A stretch of DNA of 10,078 bases, taken from positions 1 through 10,078 of the forward strand of contig PLSH01000430.1 in the NCBI GenBank assembly GCA_003165095.1, given 5' to 3'. The stretch comes from Acidobacteriaceae bacterium (GTDB taxonomy: Bacteria; Acidobacteriota; Terriglobia; Terriglobales; Acidobacteriaceae). Each line of letters starts with the position of its first letter. Within the stretch, counting starts at the first letter, position 1. The position numbers were made by a program, and so were the translations under genes. Below the pieces are notes generated by a model. It did not search any database. It saw only the letters and a list, made by a program, of their open reading frames with translations, and was not told the origin of the DNA. This document shows, one piece after another, positions 1-7,432 of this stretch.

Positions 1-411
1 GTGGTTCCGGGTGTATCGGCTGCGTTTGCGGCGGCGGCGGCTATCGGCTGCTCGCTGACGGACCGCAACTGGGCATCGAGCGTGATTTTTTCCACAGGCC
101 ACCACGCGCAGTCGCACAATCGAGATCCGTTGCCGGAACTGGAGGATGCGACCCGCGTGGTGTACATGCCCGGCTGCGATCTGACGTTGCTGGCGCAGGA
201 GTGGCTCCAGCAAGGCCTTCCGGCGGATTTTCCCTGCGCTTTGGTATCCCGCGCAGCGCAGCCTGGCCAGCAAGTTCGATGTACGACACTTGGTGCCCTC
301 GGCGAAGCCGCGCCCACCCTCGCACCCAGTCTGCTTATTGCCGGCTGGGCGGTTCGAGAGGTCGCTGCCGCGAACGAAGTGGCAACAGACCGGATTCCAG
401 CCAGAACCTGA
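1..411 (+). CDS. cobA: Uroporphyrinogen-III C-methyltransferase, C-terminal part (5' end outside window)
   Basis: This enzyme (SUMT) uses S-adenosylmethionine to methylate uroporphyrinogen III at C2 and C7, giving precorrin-2, the precursor of siroheme and cobalamin. It acts in the cytoplasm. The visible 136 residues match the second half of the tetrapyrrole methylase fold. They open with the conserved VPGVSAAFAAAAAIG loop and the SLTDR segment, then show STGH, VVYMPG, a PCALVSRAAQPGQQ stretch and a closing APSLLIAGWAV strand. In full-length SUMT of about 250 residues the VPG motif lies near residue 110-120, so the GTG at position 1 is an internal valine and not a start. The stop is TGA at 409-411. 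A ribosome-binding site for the next gene follows within 20 bases, so it heads or continues an operon with the microprotein and the YeiH-type transporter. Siroheme is the cofactor of sulfite reductase, which agrees with a sulfur-assimilation role. The family call is firm; whether the product feeds siroheme or cobalamin is inferred. Confidence 0.87.
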   Translation: MVPGVSAAFAAAAAIGCSLTDRNWASSVIFSTGHHAQSHNRDPLPELEDATRVVYMPGCDLTLLAQEWLQQGLPADFPCALVSRAAQPGQQVRCTTLGALGEAAPTLAPSLLIAGWAVREVAAANEVATDRIPART

Positions 412-440
412 CGTTCCAATCCAACCTACGGAGAATCGAC

Positions 441-557
441 ATGCCGGAAACCACCGCAACTCGGCGCGGTCTCTCGCTCGACGTCTATGCCGTCGTGCTT
501 GCCCTCGCCCTTGCTCTGCTTGTGCGCTTTAACTTGATACCCGCCATCAAGTGGTGA
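441..557 (+). CDS. 38-residue single-helix membrane microprotein upstream of the YeiH-like transporter
   Basis: This is a short reading frame of 38 residues with a good ribosome-binding site, GGAG at 430-433, seven bases before the ATG. The product has a polar N-terminus with two arginines (R8, R9), then one hydrophobic helix (about residues 14-30, rich in Leu, Ala and Val), and a short tail ending IPAIKW. By the positive-inside rule its N-terminus is probably cytoplasmic, although R29 and K37 make the orientation uncertain. It lies 29 bp after the SUMT gene and 56 bp before the YeiH-like start, all on one strand, so co-transcription is likely. I do not recognise a named family. The position and composition suggest a small partner or detached helix of the downstream transporter. 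That is inference; a chance ORF is possible but unlikely given the ribosome-binding site and spacing. Confidence 0.65.
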   Translation: MPETTATRRGLSLDVYAVVLALALALLVRFNLIPAIKW

Positions 558-601
558 GCGGAAGAGACCGTCGGAGACCGTCAAACAAAACCGGAACCTG
601 C

Positions 602-607
602 AAGGAG
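602..607 (+). promoter_or_regulatory. Shine-Dalgarno site fixing the YeiH-like start
   Basis: AAGGAG lies six bases before the ATG at 614. This decides the start, because the frame is also open upstream and contains GTG codons at 551 and 554 that lack any comparable ribosome-binding site. Confidence 0.8.
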
Positions 608-613
608 AACTCA

Positions 614-1711
614 ATGGCCACCAGCTTCACCCCGACTCGCGCCGTCGGTCTGGGCGCCACAGGCAGCCTCGTCCGCCGCACATTGTCTCTCATTCCCGGC
701 CTCCTGTTGCTCACCGTGGTGGGCTATGGCGGGAAGGTCATCGAACAATCCATCGCGGCCTATACCAAGGGTCACCACATCACCTTTCCCAACATTGAAT
801 ACGTCCTGTGGGCGATCGTGATTGGACTGCTCATTGCCAACACCGTTGGCGTGCCGCGCGTTTTTCAGGCCGGCGTGGCCACTTACGAATTCTGGCTGAA
901 GGCCGGCATCGTGTTGCTTGGGTCGCGTTTCCTGCTCGGAGACGTTCTCCACCTGGGAGGCATTTCGTTGCTGCTGGTGGCCATCGCACTCAGCCTTTCG
1001 CTTGGCTTCATGCATTTGCTCGGGCGCATATTCAAACTCAAGCCCAAACTGACTTCGCTGCTGGCGATCGGGTCCGCCATTTGCGGAGTCTCGGCTATCA
1101 TCGCAGCCAAACCGGCGATTGGCGCAGACGATGAAGACACGTCTTATGCCATCGCCGCCATTCTTGCGCTCGGCGCTATTTCGCTCTTCACTTTTCCGCT
1201 CATCGGCCATTCGCTTCACCTCAGCGACAAGGCCTACGGTCTCTGGGCAGGCCTGGCTGTGGACAACACAGCCGAGGCCACGGCGGCCGGTGCGCTCTAC
1301 TCTGACGCAGCCGGCAAGGTGGCGGTGCTGGCCAAGACCAGCCGCAACGCGCTGATCGGATTTATTGTGCTTGCGTATGCCATTTACTGGTCCTCAAGAG
1401 GCGAGGCCCAGGCCATTGGGAACAAAGCTGCATTTCTGTGGCGCAAATTCCCCAAGTTCGTTCTGGGATTCCTGTTGATCTCGCTGCTTGCCACCGCAGG
1501 ATTCTTTACCAAGCCGCAACTTCTCAGCGTCGCAAACCTCTCCCGCTGGGCATTCCTGCTGACATTCGCGGGCGTGGGTCTGCGCACCAACCTGCGCGAA
1601 CTCGGGAAACAAGGGTGGAGACCGTTCGCCGTGGGAGCGATCGGCGAGGTGTTTATCGCCCTGGTGACGCTGGGACTGGTCTTCGGCGCGGACCGCTATC
1701 TGCACCTTTAG
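614..1711 (+). CDS. YeiH-family putative sulfate exporter (PF03601 type)
   Basis: The predicted product is a 365-residue polytopic inner-membrane protein. Hydrophobic segments fall near residues 24-38, 62-80, 95-108, 114-137, 148-168, 177-199, 207-227, 245-260, 281-297, 311-325 and 336-357, giving about ten to eleven helices. Family-typical stretches are the SAICGVSAIIAA motif (155-165) followed by an acidic ADDED loop (171-175), YGLWAGLAVDNTAEATAAG (208-226), and the C-terminal AGVGLRTNLREL segment (319-330). E. coli YeiH is about 350 residues, so the length is normal. Where many relatives have a His-Asp-Thr-Ala-Gln motif in the middle of the protein, this one has D217-N-T-A-E221, which suggests a distinct subgroup. 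Members are annotated as putative sulfate exporters, but substrate evidence is thin. Its place after SUMT (siroheme) supports a sulfur-related anion. ATG 614 was chosen for its strong ribosome-binding site; GTG 554 overlaps the microprotein stop and is a weaker alternative. Confidence 0.85.
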   Translation: MATSFTPTRAVGLGATGSLVRRTLSLIPGLLLLTVVGYGGKVIEQSIAAYTKGHHITFPNIEYVLWAIVIGLLIANTVGVPRVFQAGVATYEFWLKAGIVLLGSRFLLGDVLHLGGISLLLVAIALSLSLGFMHLLGRIFKLKPKLTSLLAIGSAICGVSAIIAAKPAIGADDEDTSYAIAAILALGAISLFTFPLIGHSLHLSDKAYGLWAGLAVDNTAEATAAGALYSDAAGKVAVLAKTSRNALIGFIVLAYAIYWSSRGEAQAIGNKAAFLWRKFPKFVLGFLLISLLATAGFFTKPQLLSVANLSRWAFLLTFAGVGLRTNLRELGKQGWRPFAVGAIGEVFIALVTLGLVFGADRYLHL

Positions 1712-1818
1712 GTGGTGGTGCGTCCGAGGAGCCGGAGCCAGCCTGACTTCAGGCGTCCGCGGCGCGGGCCCCTGCCGCAGTTGCCGGAGTAACGCGTGCG
1801 ACCCTGTGCGCGGAAAAG

Positions 1819-1847
1819 TTGTCGTTGCCAAGCTCCAAACTGATAAC
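1819..1847 (+). promoter_or_regulatory. Candidate promoter of purQ, placed for a leaderless transcript
   Basis: TTGTCG at 1819-1824 and GATAAC at 1842-1847 are separated by exactly 17 bases; each matches its consensus at four of six positions. Transcription would start about 7 bases downstream, at 1854-1856, which is the ATG of purQ. No Shine-Dalgarno sequence precedes that ATG, which fits a leaderless message. The rest of the 144-bp gap after the transporter (1712-1855) holds a small GCCTG-ACTT-CAGGC hairpin at 1741-1754 without a T-tract and no recognisable gene. Confidence 0.45.
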
Positions 1848-1855
1848 CTAAGACC

Positions 1856-2551
1856 ATGAAATTCGGGGTTTTGGTCTTTCCCGGCTCGAATTGCGACCAC
1901 GACACATACAACGTGATTGCCGAAGTGGCTCACCAGCCGGTCACCTTTCTCTGGCATGACTCTGAAGACCTCGAGGGCGTGGATGCGGTCCTGGTTCCCG
2001 GCGGGTTTGCCTACGGCGATTACCTGCGCACCGGCGCCATTGCTCGCTTCTCTCCCGTCATGCAATCGGTGAAGAGATTTGCGGCGGGCGGAGGGCTGGT
2101 GCTCGGCATCTGCAACGGGTTTCAGATCCTGACCGAGGCGGGATTGCTGCCCGGCGCGCTGATGCGCAATTCGGGGCTCAAATACATCTGCAGGCCGGTT
2201 CATCTACGCGTAGAAACTGCCGATAGTCCATTCACGAGCCAACTGGCCAAAGGCGAAGTGCTGCAACTTCCGATCGGGCACATGGAGGGGAATTATTTTT
2301 GCGAGCCTGGCGAGTTGGAGAAACTGGAAGCGGAGGATCGAATCGCCTTCCGGTACGCAACGCCGCGCGGAGAGATTACGAAAGAGGCCAATCCCAATGG
2401 CTCCCTGAGCAATATTGCGGGCATTTTGAACGAGAGCCGAAACGTTTTGGGAATGATGCCGCACCCGGACCGGTCAAGCGAATTGTTGCTGGGCTCGGCG
2501 GACGGCTGGAAGATATTTGCCTCGATGGTTGAGGCTTTGGCGGCACGGTAG
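1856..2551 (+). CDS. purQ: Phosphoribosylformylglycinamidine synthase, glutaminase subunit PurQ
   Basis: PurQ hydrolyses glutamine and hands ammonia to PurL, which converts FGAR to FGAM in purine synthesis. At 231 residues it is the small stand-alone subunit that works with PurS and small PurL in the cytoplasm; neither partner gene is in this window. It is a class I glutamine amidotransferase. The N-terminus reads [16 protein letters not shown], the oxyanion region [17 protein letters not shown] (48-64), and the nucleophile Cys86 sits in GICNGFQ. His203 of the triad is in [10 protein letters not shown]. The acid position two residues after that His, normally Glu, is Asp205 here, a conservative change. 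The GHMEGNY segment (141-147) and the LLGSADGWK stretch (211-219) are also typical. The start at 1856 aligns with the usual PurQ N-terminus although no ribosome-binding site is visible. The phosphatase gene follows after 32 bp and is probably co-transcribed. Confidence 0.95.
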   Translation: MKFGVLVFPGSNCDHDTYNVIAEVAHQPVTFLWHDSEDLEGVDAVLVPGGFAYGDYLRTGAIARFSPVMQSVKRFAAGGGLVLGICNGFQILTEAGLLPGALMRNSGLKYICRPVHLRVETADSPFTSQLAKGEVLQLPIGHMEGNYFCEPGELEKLEAEDRIAFRYATPRGEITKEANPNGSLSNIAGILNESRNVLGMMPHPDRSSELLLGSADGWKIFASMVEALAAR

Positions 2552-2583
2552 AGGCTCCAGCGCGGGCCATTGAAAGCGAATTC

Positions 2584-3465
2584 ATGATCGATATACATCA
2601 ACATCTGATTTACGGGGTCGACGACGGGTCAACGGACCTGGAAACATCGCTGGCCATGGCGCACGAGGCGGCCAGCGAAGGCGTGACGCATATTGTGTGC
2701 ACGCCGCACGCAAACGAGCAATATCCTTACCGAACCGAAATCATCCATGAGCGCCTGGCAGAACTGCGCGAGAATCTCGATGGAGCGATCGAGCTGGGCC
2801 TGGGCTGCGATTTTCACCTTTGCGCGGAGAACATATTTGCCGCGCTTGCCGACCCGCTAAGCTTCTCCATCAACGGCAAGGGATACCTGTTGATCGAATT
2901 CCCCAACATGACCATTGCGCCGCAGCTGGCCGATGCGATGTACCGGCTGCAGTCGGCGGGGTACACGCTGATCGTGACGCACCCGGAGCGGTATCCGGCG
3001 GTGCAGGCCCATCCCGAGCTGCTGGCCGACTGGATGCGGACGGGATGTCTTATTCAGGTGACCGCGAACGCATTATACGGACGGTCGGGGAAGGTTGCGG
3101 AGGCGCTGGCGAACGAGCTGCTCGATCGCGACTGGATCCACTTTCTGGCCACTGACGCGCACCGCATGAAATGGCGGCCGCCGCATCTGAAGAAGGCCTA
3201 CGACTATGTTCGGGAACGTGCCGGTGAAGAGACGGCGCGGCGACTTTGCGTAACGAATCCGCGGGCGGCGTTTGAAGGCGCCGAATGGCCAGTGCAGCCG
3301 ATTCCCAAAGGCCTGTGGGACCATATTCCGTTGCGATTCGAGGCGAAGCGTTACCGGAGCAAGCCAACGCCGGAACAGCTGAGGAACGGCGAAGGCGGCG
3401 GCTGGCCCGATCCGCCTCGGGCCGGCTTGCGCGGCTTGTGGGATCGCCTGGTGCGGGGTAGCTGA
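2584..3465 (+). CDS. PHP-domain tyrosine-protein phosphatase, CpsB/YwqE-like
   Basis: The product is a 293-residue member of the PHP metal-dependent phosphoesterase superfamily. It is closest to CpsB/CapC/YwqE enzymes, which dephosphorylate tyrosines on bacterial tyrosine kinases controlling capsule and exopolysaccharide synthesis. Metal-binding motifs appear in the family order: DIHQH (H5, H7), GVDDGS (11-16), CTPHANEQY (H42), the GCDFH segment near 74-78, THPERY (H133) and ATDAHRM (D191, H193). The catalytic core spans about residues 1-235. A proline- and arginine-rich tail of about 45-50 residues, ending in [10 protein letters not shown], lies beyond the usual domain and has no motif I know. 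No tyrosine kinase or polysaccharide gene lies nearby, so the partner is unknown. It starts 32 bp after purQ. The ribosome-binding site is weak; the start is chosen because the DIHQH motif must sit at the extreme N-terminus. It ends 10 bp before the end of the convergent SDR gene. Confidence 0.85.
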   Translation: MIDIHQHLIYGVDDGSTDLETSLAMAHEAASEGVTHIVCTPHANEQYPYRTEIIHERLAELRENLDGAIELGLGCDFHLCAENIFAALADPLSFSINGKGYLLIEFPNMTIAPQLADAMYRLQSAGYTLIVTHPERYPAVQAHPELLADWMRTGCLIQVTANALYGRSGKVAEALANELLDRDWIHFLATDAHRMKWRPPHLKKAYDYVRERAGEETARRLCVTNPRAAFEGAEWPVQPIPKGLWDHIPLRFEAKRYRSKPTPEQLRNGEGGGWPDPPRAGLRGLWDRLVRGS

Positions 3466-3475
3466 GGCCTGTCCG

Positions 3476-4213
3476 CTAGGAAAGTCCCAGACCGCCGTCG
3501 ACGGCCAGAATCTGGCCGGTAATGAATCCAGGGCCAGTAGCAAAGAACAGCACCGCCTGTGCGACATCTTCTCCAGCACCGTTGCGACGCATGGGCGTGC
3601 GGGATGCGAACCGCGCGGCATCGGCGTCTTCCTGACGGTCGAGCTGAATCCACCCCGGAGCCACACAGTTGACGCTGACCTCAGGAGCAAAAGCCTTGGC
3701 CATGGCTTTGGTGAGCATGTGCAAAGCAGCCTTGGAACTGGAGTAATGCGCGTGTCCGGCCCAGGGGTGCATGCCGCCCAGGGAACCGATGTTGATGATT
3801 CTTCCCTGAACTGCGCGCAGGTGTGTGAGAGCCTCACGCGCCAGCAGGAAGGGACCGCGGGTATTGGTTTCGAAGACTGCATCCCACTGGTCCAGGCTGA
3901 GGCTTTCAAGCGGCGCTGACGCAAAGATGGCGGCGTTATTGACGAGGATGTCGAGCCGTCCGAATGCGGTGACGGTGCTGTCGATTGCAAGCCGGGCCGA
4001 GGCTTCGGAACGCACGTCGCACTCTATCGCCAGGGCGCGGCAGCCGAGGGCTGCGATGTCGCTCGCGGTTTGGTCCGCTGCGGCGTGGGAGGTGCGGTAA
4101 GTAATGGCTACATCGGCGCCGGCACGGGCCAGCGCGAGCGCGATTTCGCGGCCGATGCGGTGCGCGGCTCCGGTCACCAGTGCCGATTTGCCGCCAAGCA
4201 GAGAGGTTGGCAT
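3476..4213 (-). CDS. Short-chain dehydrogenase/reductase, pteridine-reductase-like
   Basis: This is a cytoplasmic NAD(P)H-dependent oxidoreductase of 245 residues, the normal length for a classical SDR. The Rossmann nucleotide motif TGAAHRIG spans 14-21. D66 in ECDVRSE is the adenine-ring site, NNAA is at 92-95, N117 and S144 are catalytic, and Y157 and K161 form the YxxxK pair in HYSSSKAALHML. The PGW loop (186-188) and the C-terminal ITGQILAVDGG segment are also typical. The Arg in the first motif and R40 after the second beta strand (YRTS) favour NADPH. The overall look resembles pteridine or dihydrofolate reductases such as PTR1 and FolM, but the substrate cannot be read from sequence. 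It lies 42 bp behind the secreted-protein gene on the same strand and is probably expressed with it. It converges on the phosphatase gene with a 10-bp gap and no obvious terminator. The ribosome-binding site is weak. Confidence 0.88.
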   Translation of the reverse strand: MPTSLLGGKSALVTGAAHRIGREIALALARAGADVAITYRTSHAAADQTASDIAALGCRALAIECDVRSEASARLAIDSTVTAFGRLDILVNNAAIFASAPLESLSLDQWDAVFETNTRGPFLLAREALTHLRAVQGRIINIGSLGGMHPWAGHAHYSSSKAALHMLTKAMAKAFAPEVSVNCVAPGWIQLDRQEDADAARFASRTPMRRNGAGEDVAQAVLFFATGPGFITGQILAVDGGLGLS

Positions 4214-4255
4214 ATCAGCTCAAAACAAGAAGGGAAGGCGCTTCGCCCCGCAGAC

Positions 4256-4858
4256 TCACTGGGTCTGGGCCTGATTGGGATTCGGTGTGGGTTGCGCGGC
4301 GGGTGGAGTCGTGTTGGTCTGACTCCCGGCGCCCTTATCGCCGGGTGCGGACGGAGCAGGATTTTGGGGTGGGGGTGTTGATTTACCCGCGCCGGAGCCG
4401 CTGCCTGAATTCGCGGCTGCGCCGGTGTCCTTGTAGATTGAGTACTGCTGGCCGGGGCGTTTGAGGCGGATTTCCATGGACATTTCTGACTTGTCAACCT
4501 TGTAATCCTGCCCAAAAGTCTGGAAGCCGTTGGCGATAACCTGCATGCGCACCGTGTCGCCGATGGGCAGTACGTCGATGATTGCCTTCCCATCCTCGTT
4601 GGTCTTCAACTCCAGTACGCCTTTGTCCTTATCGCCCTCCATGGGGTGGAAGATGACGGCGGCACCCTCGATGGGTTTTCCGTTTGAATCACGCAGAATG
4701 GTGATTTCAATGCGCGCAGATGGCGGTGGAACCTTGTATTTGCGACCCCATTTGGAACTGTCCTGCTGGGCTCGAAGACCGGTCGCGCTGACAACGAGGA
4801 TGAGGACGGCCACAAAGGCGCTGAGTCGAAGGCAAGAGCGGCGAAGCATGCGTACCAT
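4256..4858 (-). CDS. Secreted or periplasmic protein with carboxypeptidase-regulatory-like domain and Pro/Gln-rich tail
   Basis: This is a 200-residue exported protein of unknown function. Residues 1-30 form a signal peptide: arginines at 3, 6, 7 and 11, a hydrophobic core (about 13-26), and a likely signal peptidase I cut after GLRA. Residues about 45-135 look like one beta-sandwich of the carboxypeptidase-regulatory or transthyretin-like type. The pattern is IEITILRDSNGKPIEGAAVI, then TNEDGKAIIDVLPIGDTVRM, then a VIANGFQTF strand, which matches the ornament-then-smooth-gradient-of-turns layout of such domains in Acidobacteriota. From about 143 to the end it is low complexity, rich in Gly, Ser, Pro, Thr, Asn and Gln, probably a flexible or surface-exposed tail. 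Starts at 4858 and 4849 (the fourth codon, also Met) are both possible; neither has a clear ribosome-binding site. The SDR gene follows 42 bp downstream. The export call is firm, the fold assignment moderate, the role unknown. Confidence 0.75.
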   Translation of the reverse strand: MVRMLRRSCLRLSAFVAVLILVVSATGLRAQQDSSKWGRKYKVPPPSARIEITILRDSNGKPIEGAAVIFHPMEGDKDKGVLELKTNEDGKAIIDVLPIGDTVRMQVIANGFQTFGQDYKVDKSEMSMEIRLKRPGQQYSIYKDTGAAANSGSGSGAGKSTPPPQNPAPSAPGDKGAGSQTNTTPPAAQPTPNPNQAQTQ

Positions 4859-4940
4859 TATAGCGGCTATGAGGCGCGGATGGACGAGTGTGGACAGCAG
4901 AAGGTAGCGGGTGGGGCAAATTCACCAGGGAAATGGTTAT

Positions 4941-4969
4941 TTATTAAGGACTCACACTCTGTGAGTCAA
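4941..4969 (-). promoter_or_regulatory. Candidate minus-strand promoter for the secreted protein and SDR genes
   Basis: Read on the minus strand, TTGACT (4969-4964) is followed after exactly 17 bases by TAATAA (4946-4941). Transcription would start near 4934, leaving a leader of about 75 bases before the ATG at 4858. The -35 box is a good match and the -10 box a weak one. The palindrome at 4949-4967 overlaps the -35 box and most of the spacer. Confidence 0.4.
4949..4967. promoter_or_regulatory. Perfect 8+3+8 palindrome, probable operator
   Basis: GACTCACA, then CTC, then TGTGAGTC form an exact inverted repeat in the divergent intergenic region. Dyads of this size and symmetry are typical binding sites for dimeric helix-turn-helix regulators. 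It sits inside the predicted minus-strand promoter and 30 bp upstream of the groES -35 box. It is not followed by a T-tract on either strand, so a terminator role is unlikely. The binding protein is not known. Confidence 0.55.
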
Positions 4970-4997
4970 ATACACTCATATATTGCCGTTCGGCCTC

Positions 4998-5027
4998 TTG
5001 ACAAAGTACAGTAGCCTCTCCTATCGT
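4998..5027 (+). promoter_or_regulatory. Housekeeping-type promoter of groES-groEL
   Basis: A perfect TTGACA at 4998-5003 is followed after 18 bases by TATCGT (5022-5027, four of six matches). The predicted start is near 5034, leaving a leader of about 160 bases. The last base of the -10 box is the first base of the CIRCE-like element, the usual arrangement for HrcA repression. Confidence 0.6.
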
Positions 5028-5053
5028 TAGCAATTGGAAGGCGAGAGTGCCAA
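5027..5053. promoter_or_regulatory. CIRCE-like HrcA operator
   Basis: TTAGCAATT (5027-5035), nine bases, then GAGTGCCAA (5045-5053). The CIRCE consensus is TTAGCACTC, nine bases, GAGTGCTAA. The left arm matches seven of nine positions and the right arm eight of nine, with the exact nine-base spacing. It lies over the predicted transcription start of groES, where HrcA binding blocks transcription until heat stress. hrcA is not in this window. The degenerate left arm lowers the dyad symmetry and may mean weaker binding. Confidence 0.8.
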
Positions 5054-5178
5054 ACTCCTTCGGCAGAAGATCGTTGGAAAGTTGGCGGGTCGCTGGGCGG
5101 GCGCTGTCCCGCAGTGTTCCGAATGTCTATCAAAACCACTCAAAACCCGCGTATCGGGCTCAACCCGGCACGCGCGTG
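5054..5178 (+). other. Long 5' leader of groES with possible alternative hairpins
   Basis: No gene is seen here. The leader contains GCGGG (5097-5101) paired with CCCGC (5108-5112). It also has three short segments, CCCG (5146-5149), CGGG (5155-5158) and CCCG (5164-5167), where the middle one can pair with either neighbour. A self-complementary CACGCGCGTG (5169-5178) abuts the groES ribosome-binding site AAGGAG (5179-5184). These are seen by eye; stability was not calculated. Confidence 0.35.
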
Positions 5179-5194
5179 AAGGAGAAGCGAAGCA

Positions 5195-5506
5195 ATGGCA
5201 GCAACATCTGTAGCGACTACGTTTACACCGCTTCATGACCGCATCCTGGTCCGCCGCCTGGAAGAGGGCGAGACCATCCGCGGAGGCATCATCATTCCCG
5301 ACAGCGCCAAGGAGAAGCCTCAGGAGGGCGAAGTGATCTCTGTAGGCAAGGGCAAGTCGAATGACGAAGGCAAGGTGTTTCCTCTGGATGTAAAGGCAGG
5401 GGACAAGATCCTGTTCGGGAAGTACTCCGGCACCGAGATCAAGATCGACGGTGAAGAGTTTCTGATCATGCGCGAGGAAGAAGTTCTGGGCATCGTGAGG
5501 AAGTAA
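5195..5506 (+). CDS. groES: Co-chaperonin GroES (Cpn10)
   Basis: GroES is the heptameric lid that caps GroEL and encloses folding substrates in the cytoplasm. The product has 103 residues against about 97 in E. coli; the extra residues are at the N-terminus ([12 protein letters not shown]). Recognisable segments are [12 protein letters not shown] (12-23), the mobile loop with [14 protein letters not shown] (30-43) that docks onto GroEL, the [10 protein letters not shown] strand, the [17 protein letters not shown] segment, and the C-terminal EEEVLGIV. The ribosome-binding site AAGGAG (5179-5184) lies ten bases before the ATG. groEL follows after 38 bp with its own strong ribosome-binding site. 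The promoter and CIRCE-like element upstream indicate HrcA heat-shock control of both genes. Confidence 0.97.
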   Translation: MAATSVATTFTPLHDRILVRRLEEGETIRGGIIIPDSAKEKPQEGEVISVGKGKSNDEGKVFPLDVKAGDKILFGKYSGTEIKIDGEEFLIMREEEVLGIVRK

Positions 5507-5512
5507 CGTTTT

Positions 5513-5524
5513 CACTGACAACTG
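5513..5524. repeat. Short repeat, first copy (groES-groEL gap)
   Basis: CACTGACAACTG lies in the 38-bp gap before groEL. Its near-exact reverse complement (11 of 12 bases) occurs just after groEL at 7219-7230, so the two copies bracket the gene as an inverted pair. Confidence 0.35.
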
Positions 5525-5541
5525 ATTTAAGGAGAGTTTGA

Positions 5542-7215
<1,674 letters not shown>

Positions 7216-7218
7216 AGA

Positions 7219-7230
7219 CAGTGGTCAGTG
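7219..7230. repeat. Short repeat, second copy, inverted (after groEL)
   Basis: CAGTGGTCAGTG is the reverse complement of the copy at 5513-5524 except for one base. It begins four bases after the groEL stop codon. Confidence 0.35.
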
Positions 7231-7258
7231 ATCAGAGAAATCAAAAACGCTCTCTGAT
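7231..7258. repeat. Hairpin-forming inverted repeat after groEL
   Basis: ATCAGAGA (7231-7238) and TCTCTGAT (7251-7258) are exact inverted repeats around a 12-base loop. No T-tract follows, so it may protect the 3' end of the message and not terminate it; the true terminator lies 30 bp on. Confidence 0.45.
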
Positions 7259-7288
7259 GGCTGGCGCTAAGTCACTTAGGCAAAAACG

Positions 7289-7321
7289 AAAAGGCCTCTG
7301 GCTTCGGCTGGGGGCCTTTTT
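7289..7321 (+). terminator. Strong intrinsic terminator of groESL, probably bidirectional
   Basis: AAAAGGCC (7289-7296) pairs with GGCCTTTT (7313-7320). The inner arms TCTGGC (7297-7302) and GCTGGG (7307-7312) pair with three G-T wobbles around a TTCG loop closed by C-G, the very stable UUCG tetraloop. The stem ends in TTTTT. On the minus strand the same stem is followed by TTTTCGTTTTT, so it can also stop the convergent zinc-ribbon gene. Confidence 0.85.
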
Positions 7322-7432
7322 GCGCCTGGGTAGTGTTTTTTGGCGCAGAATCGACAGGCGCGGGGCGTGTGGAGCTCGCGGGGCCGAATCGACTGAGTTT
7401 TATCCAAGGCGAAACAGGAGAGATTATCTGGT

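Noticed and set aside
551..613. Upstream start for the YeiH-like protein (GTG 551 or 554)
   Set aside because: No ribosome-binding site precedes these codons and the added 20-21 residues are polar and Arg-rich, unlike the family N-terminus. ATG 614 has AAGGAG six bases upstream. Kept only as a possible coupling point.
1741..1754. GCCTGACTTCAGGC as a terminator of the transporter operon
   Set aside because: The stem is only five base pairs with a four-base loop and no T-tract follows.
1394..2203. Minus-strand frame crossing the transporter, the gap and purQ
   Set aside because: It runs antisense through two genes of known families and has no start signal or domain.
3073..3990. Minus-strand frame spanning the end of the phosphatase and the SDR
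   Set aside because: It overlaps two well-supported genes in other frames and has low-complexity Ser/Arg/Pro composition with no motif.
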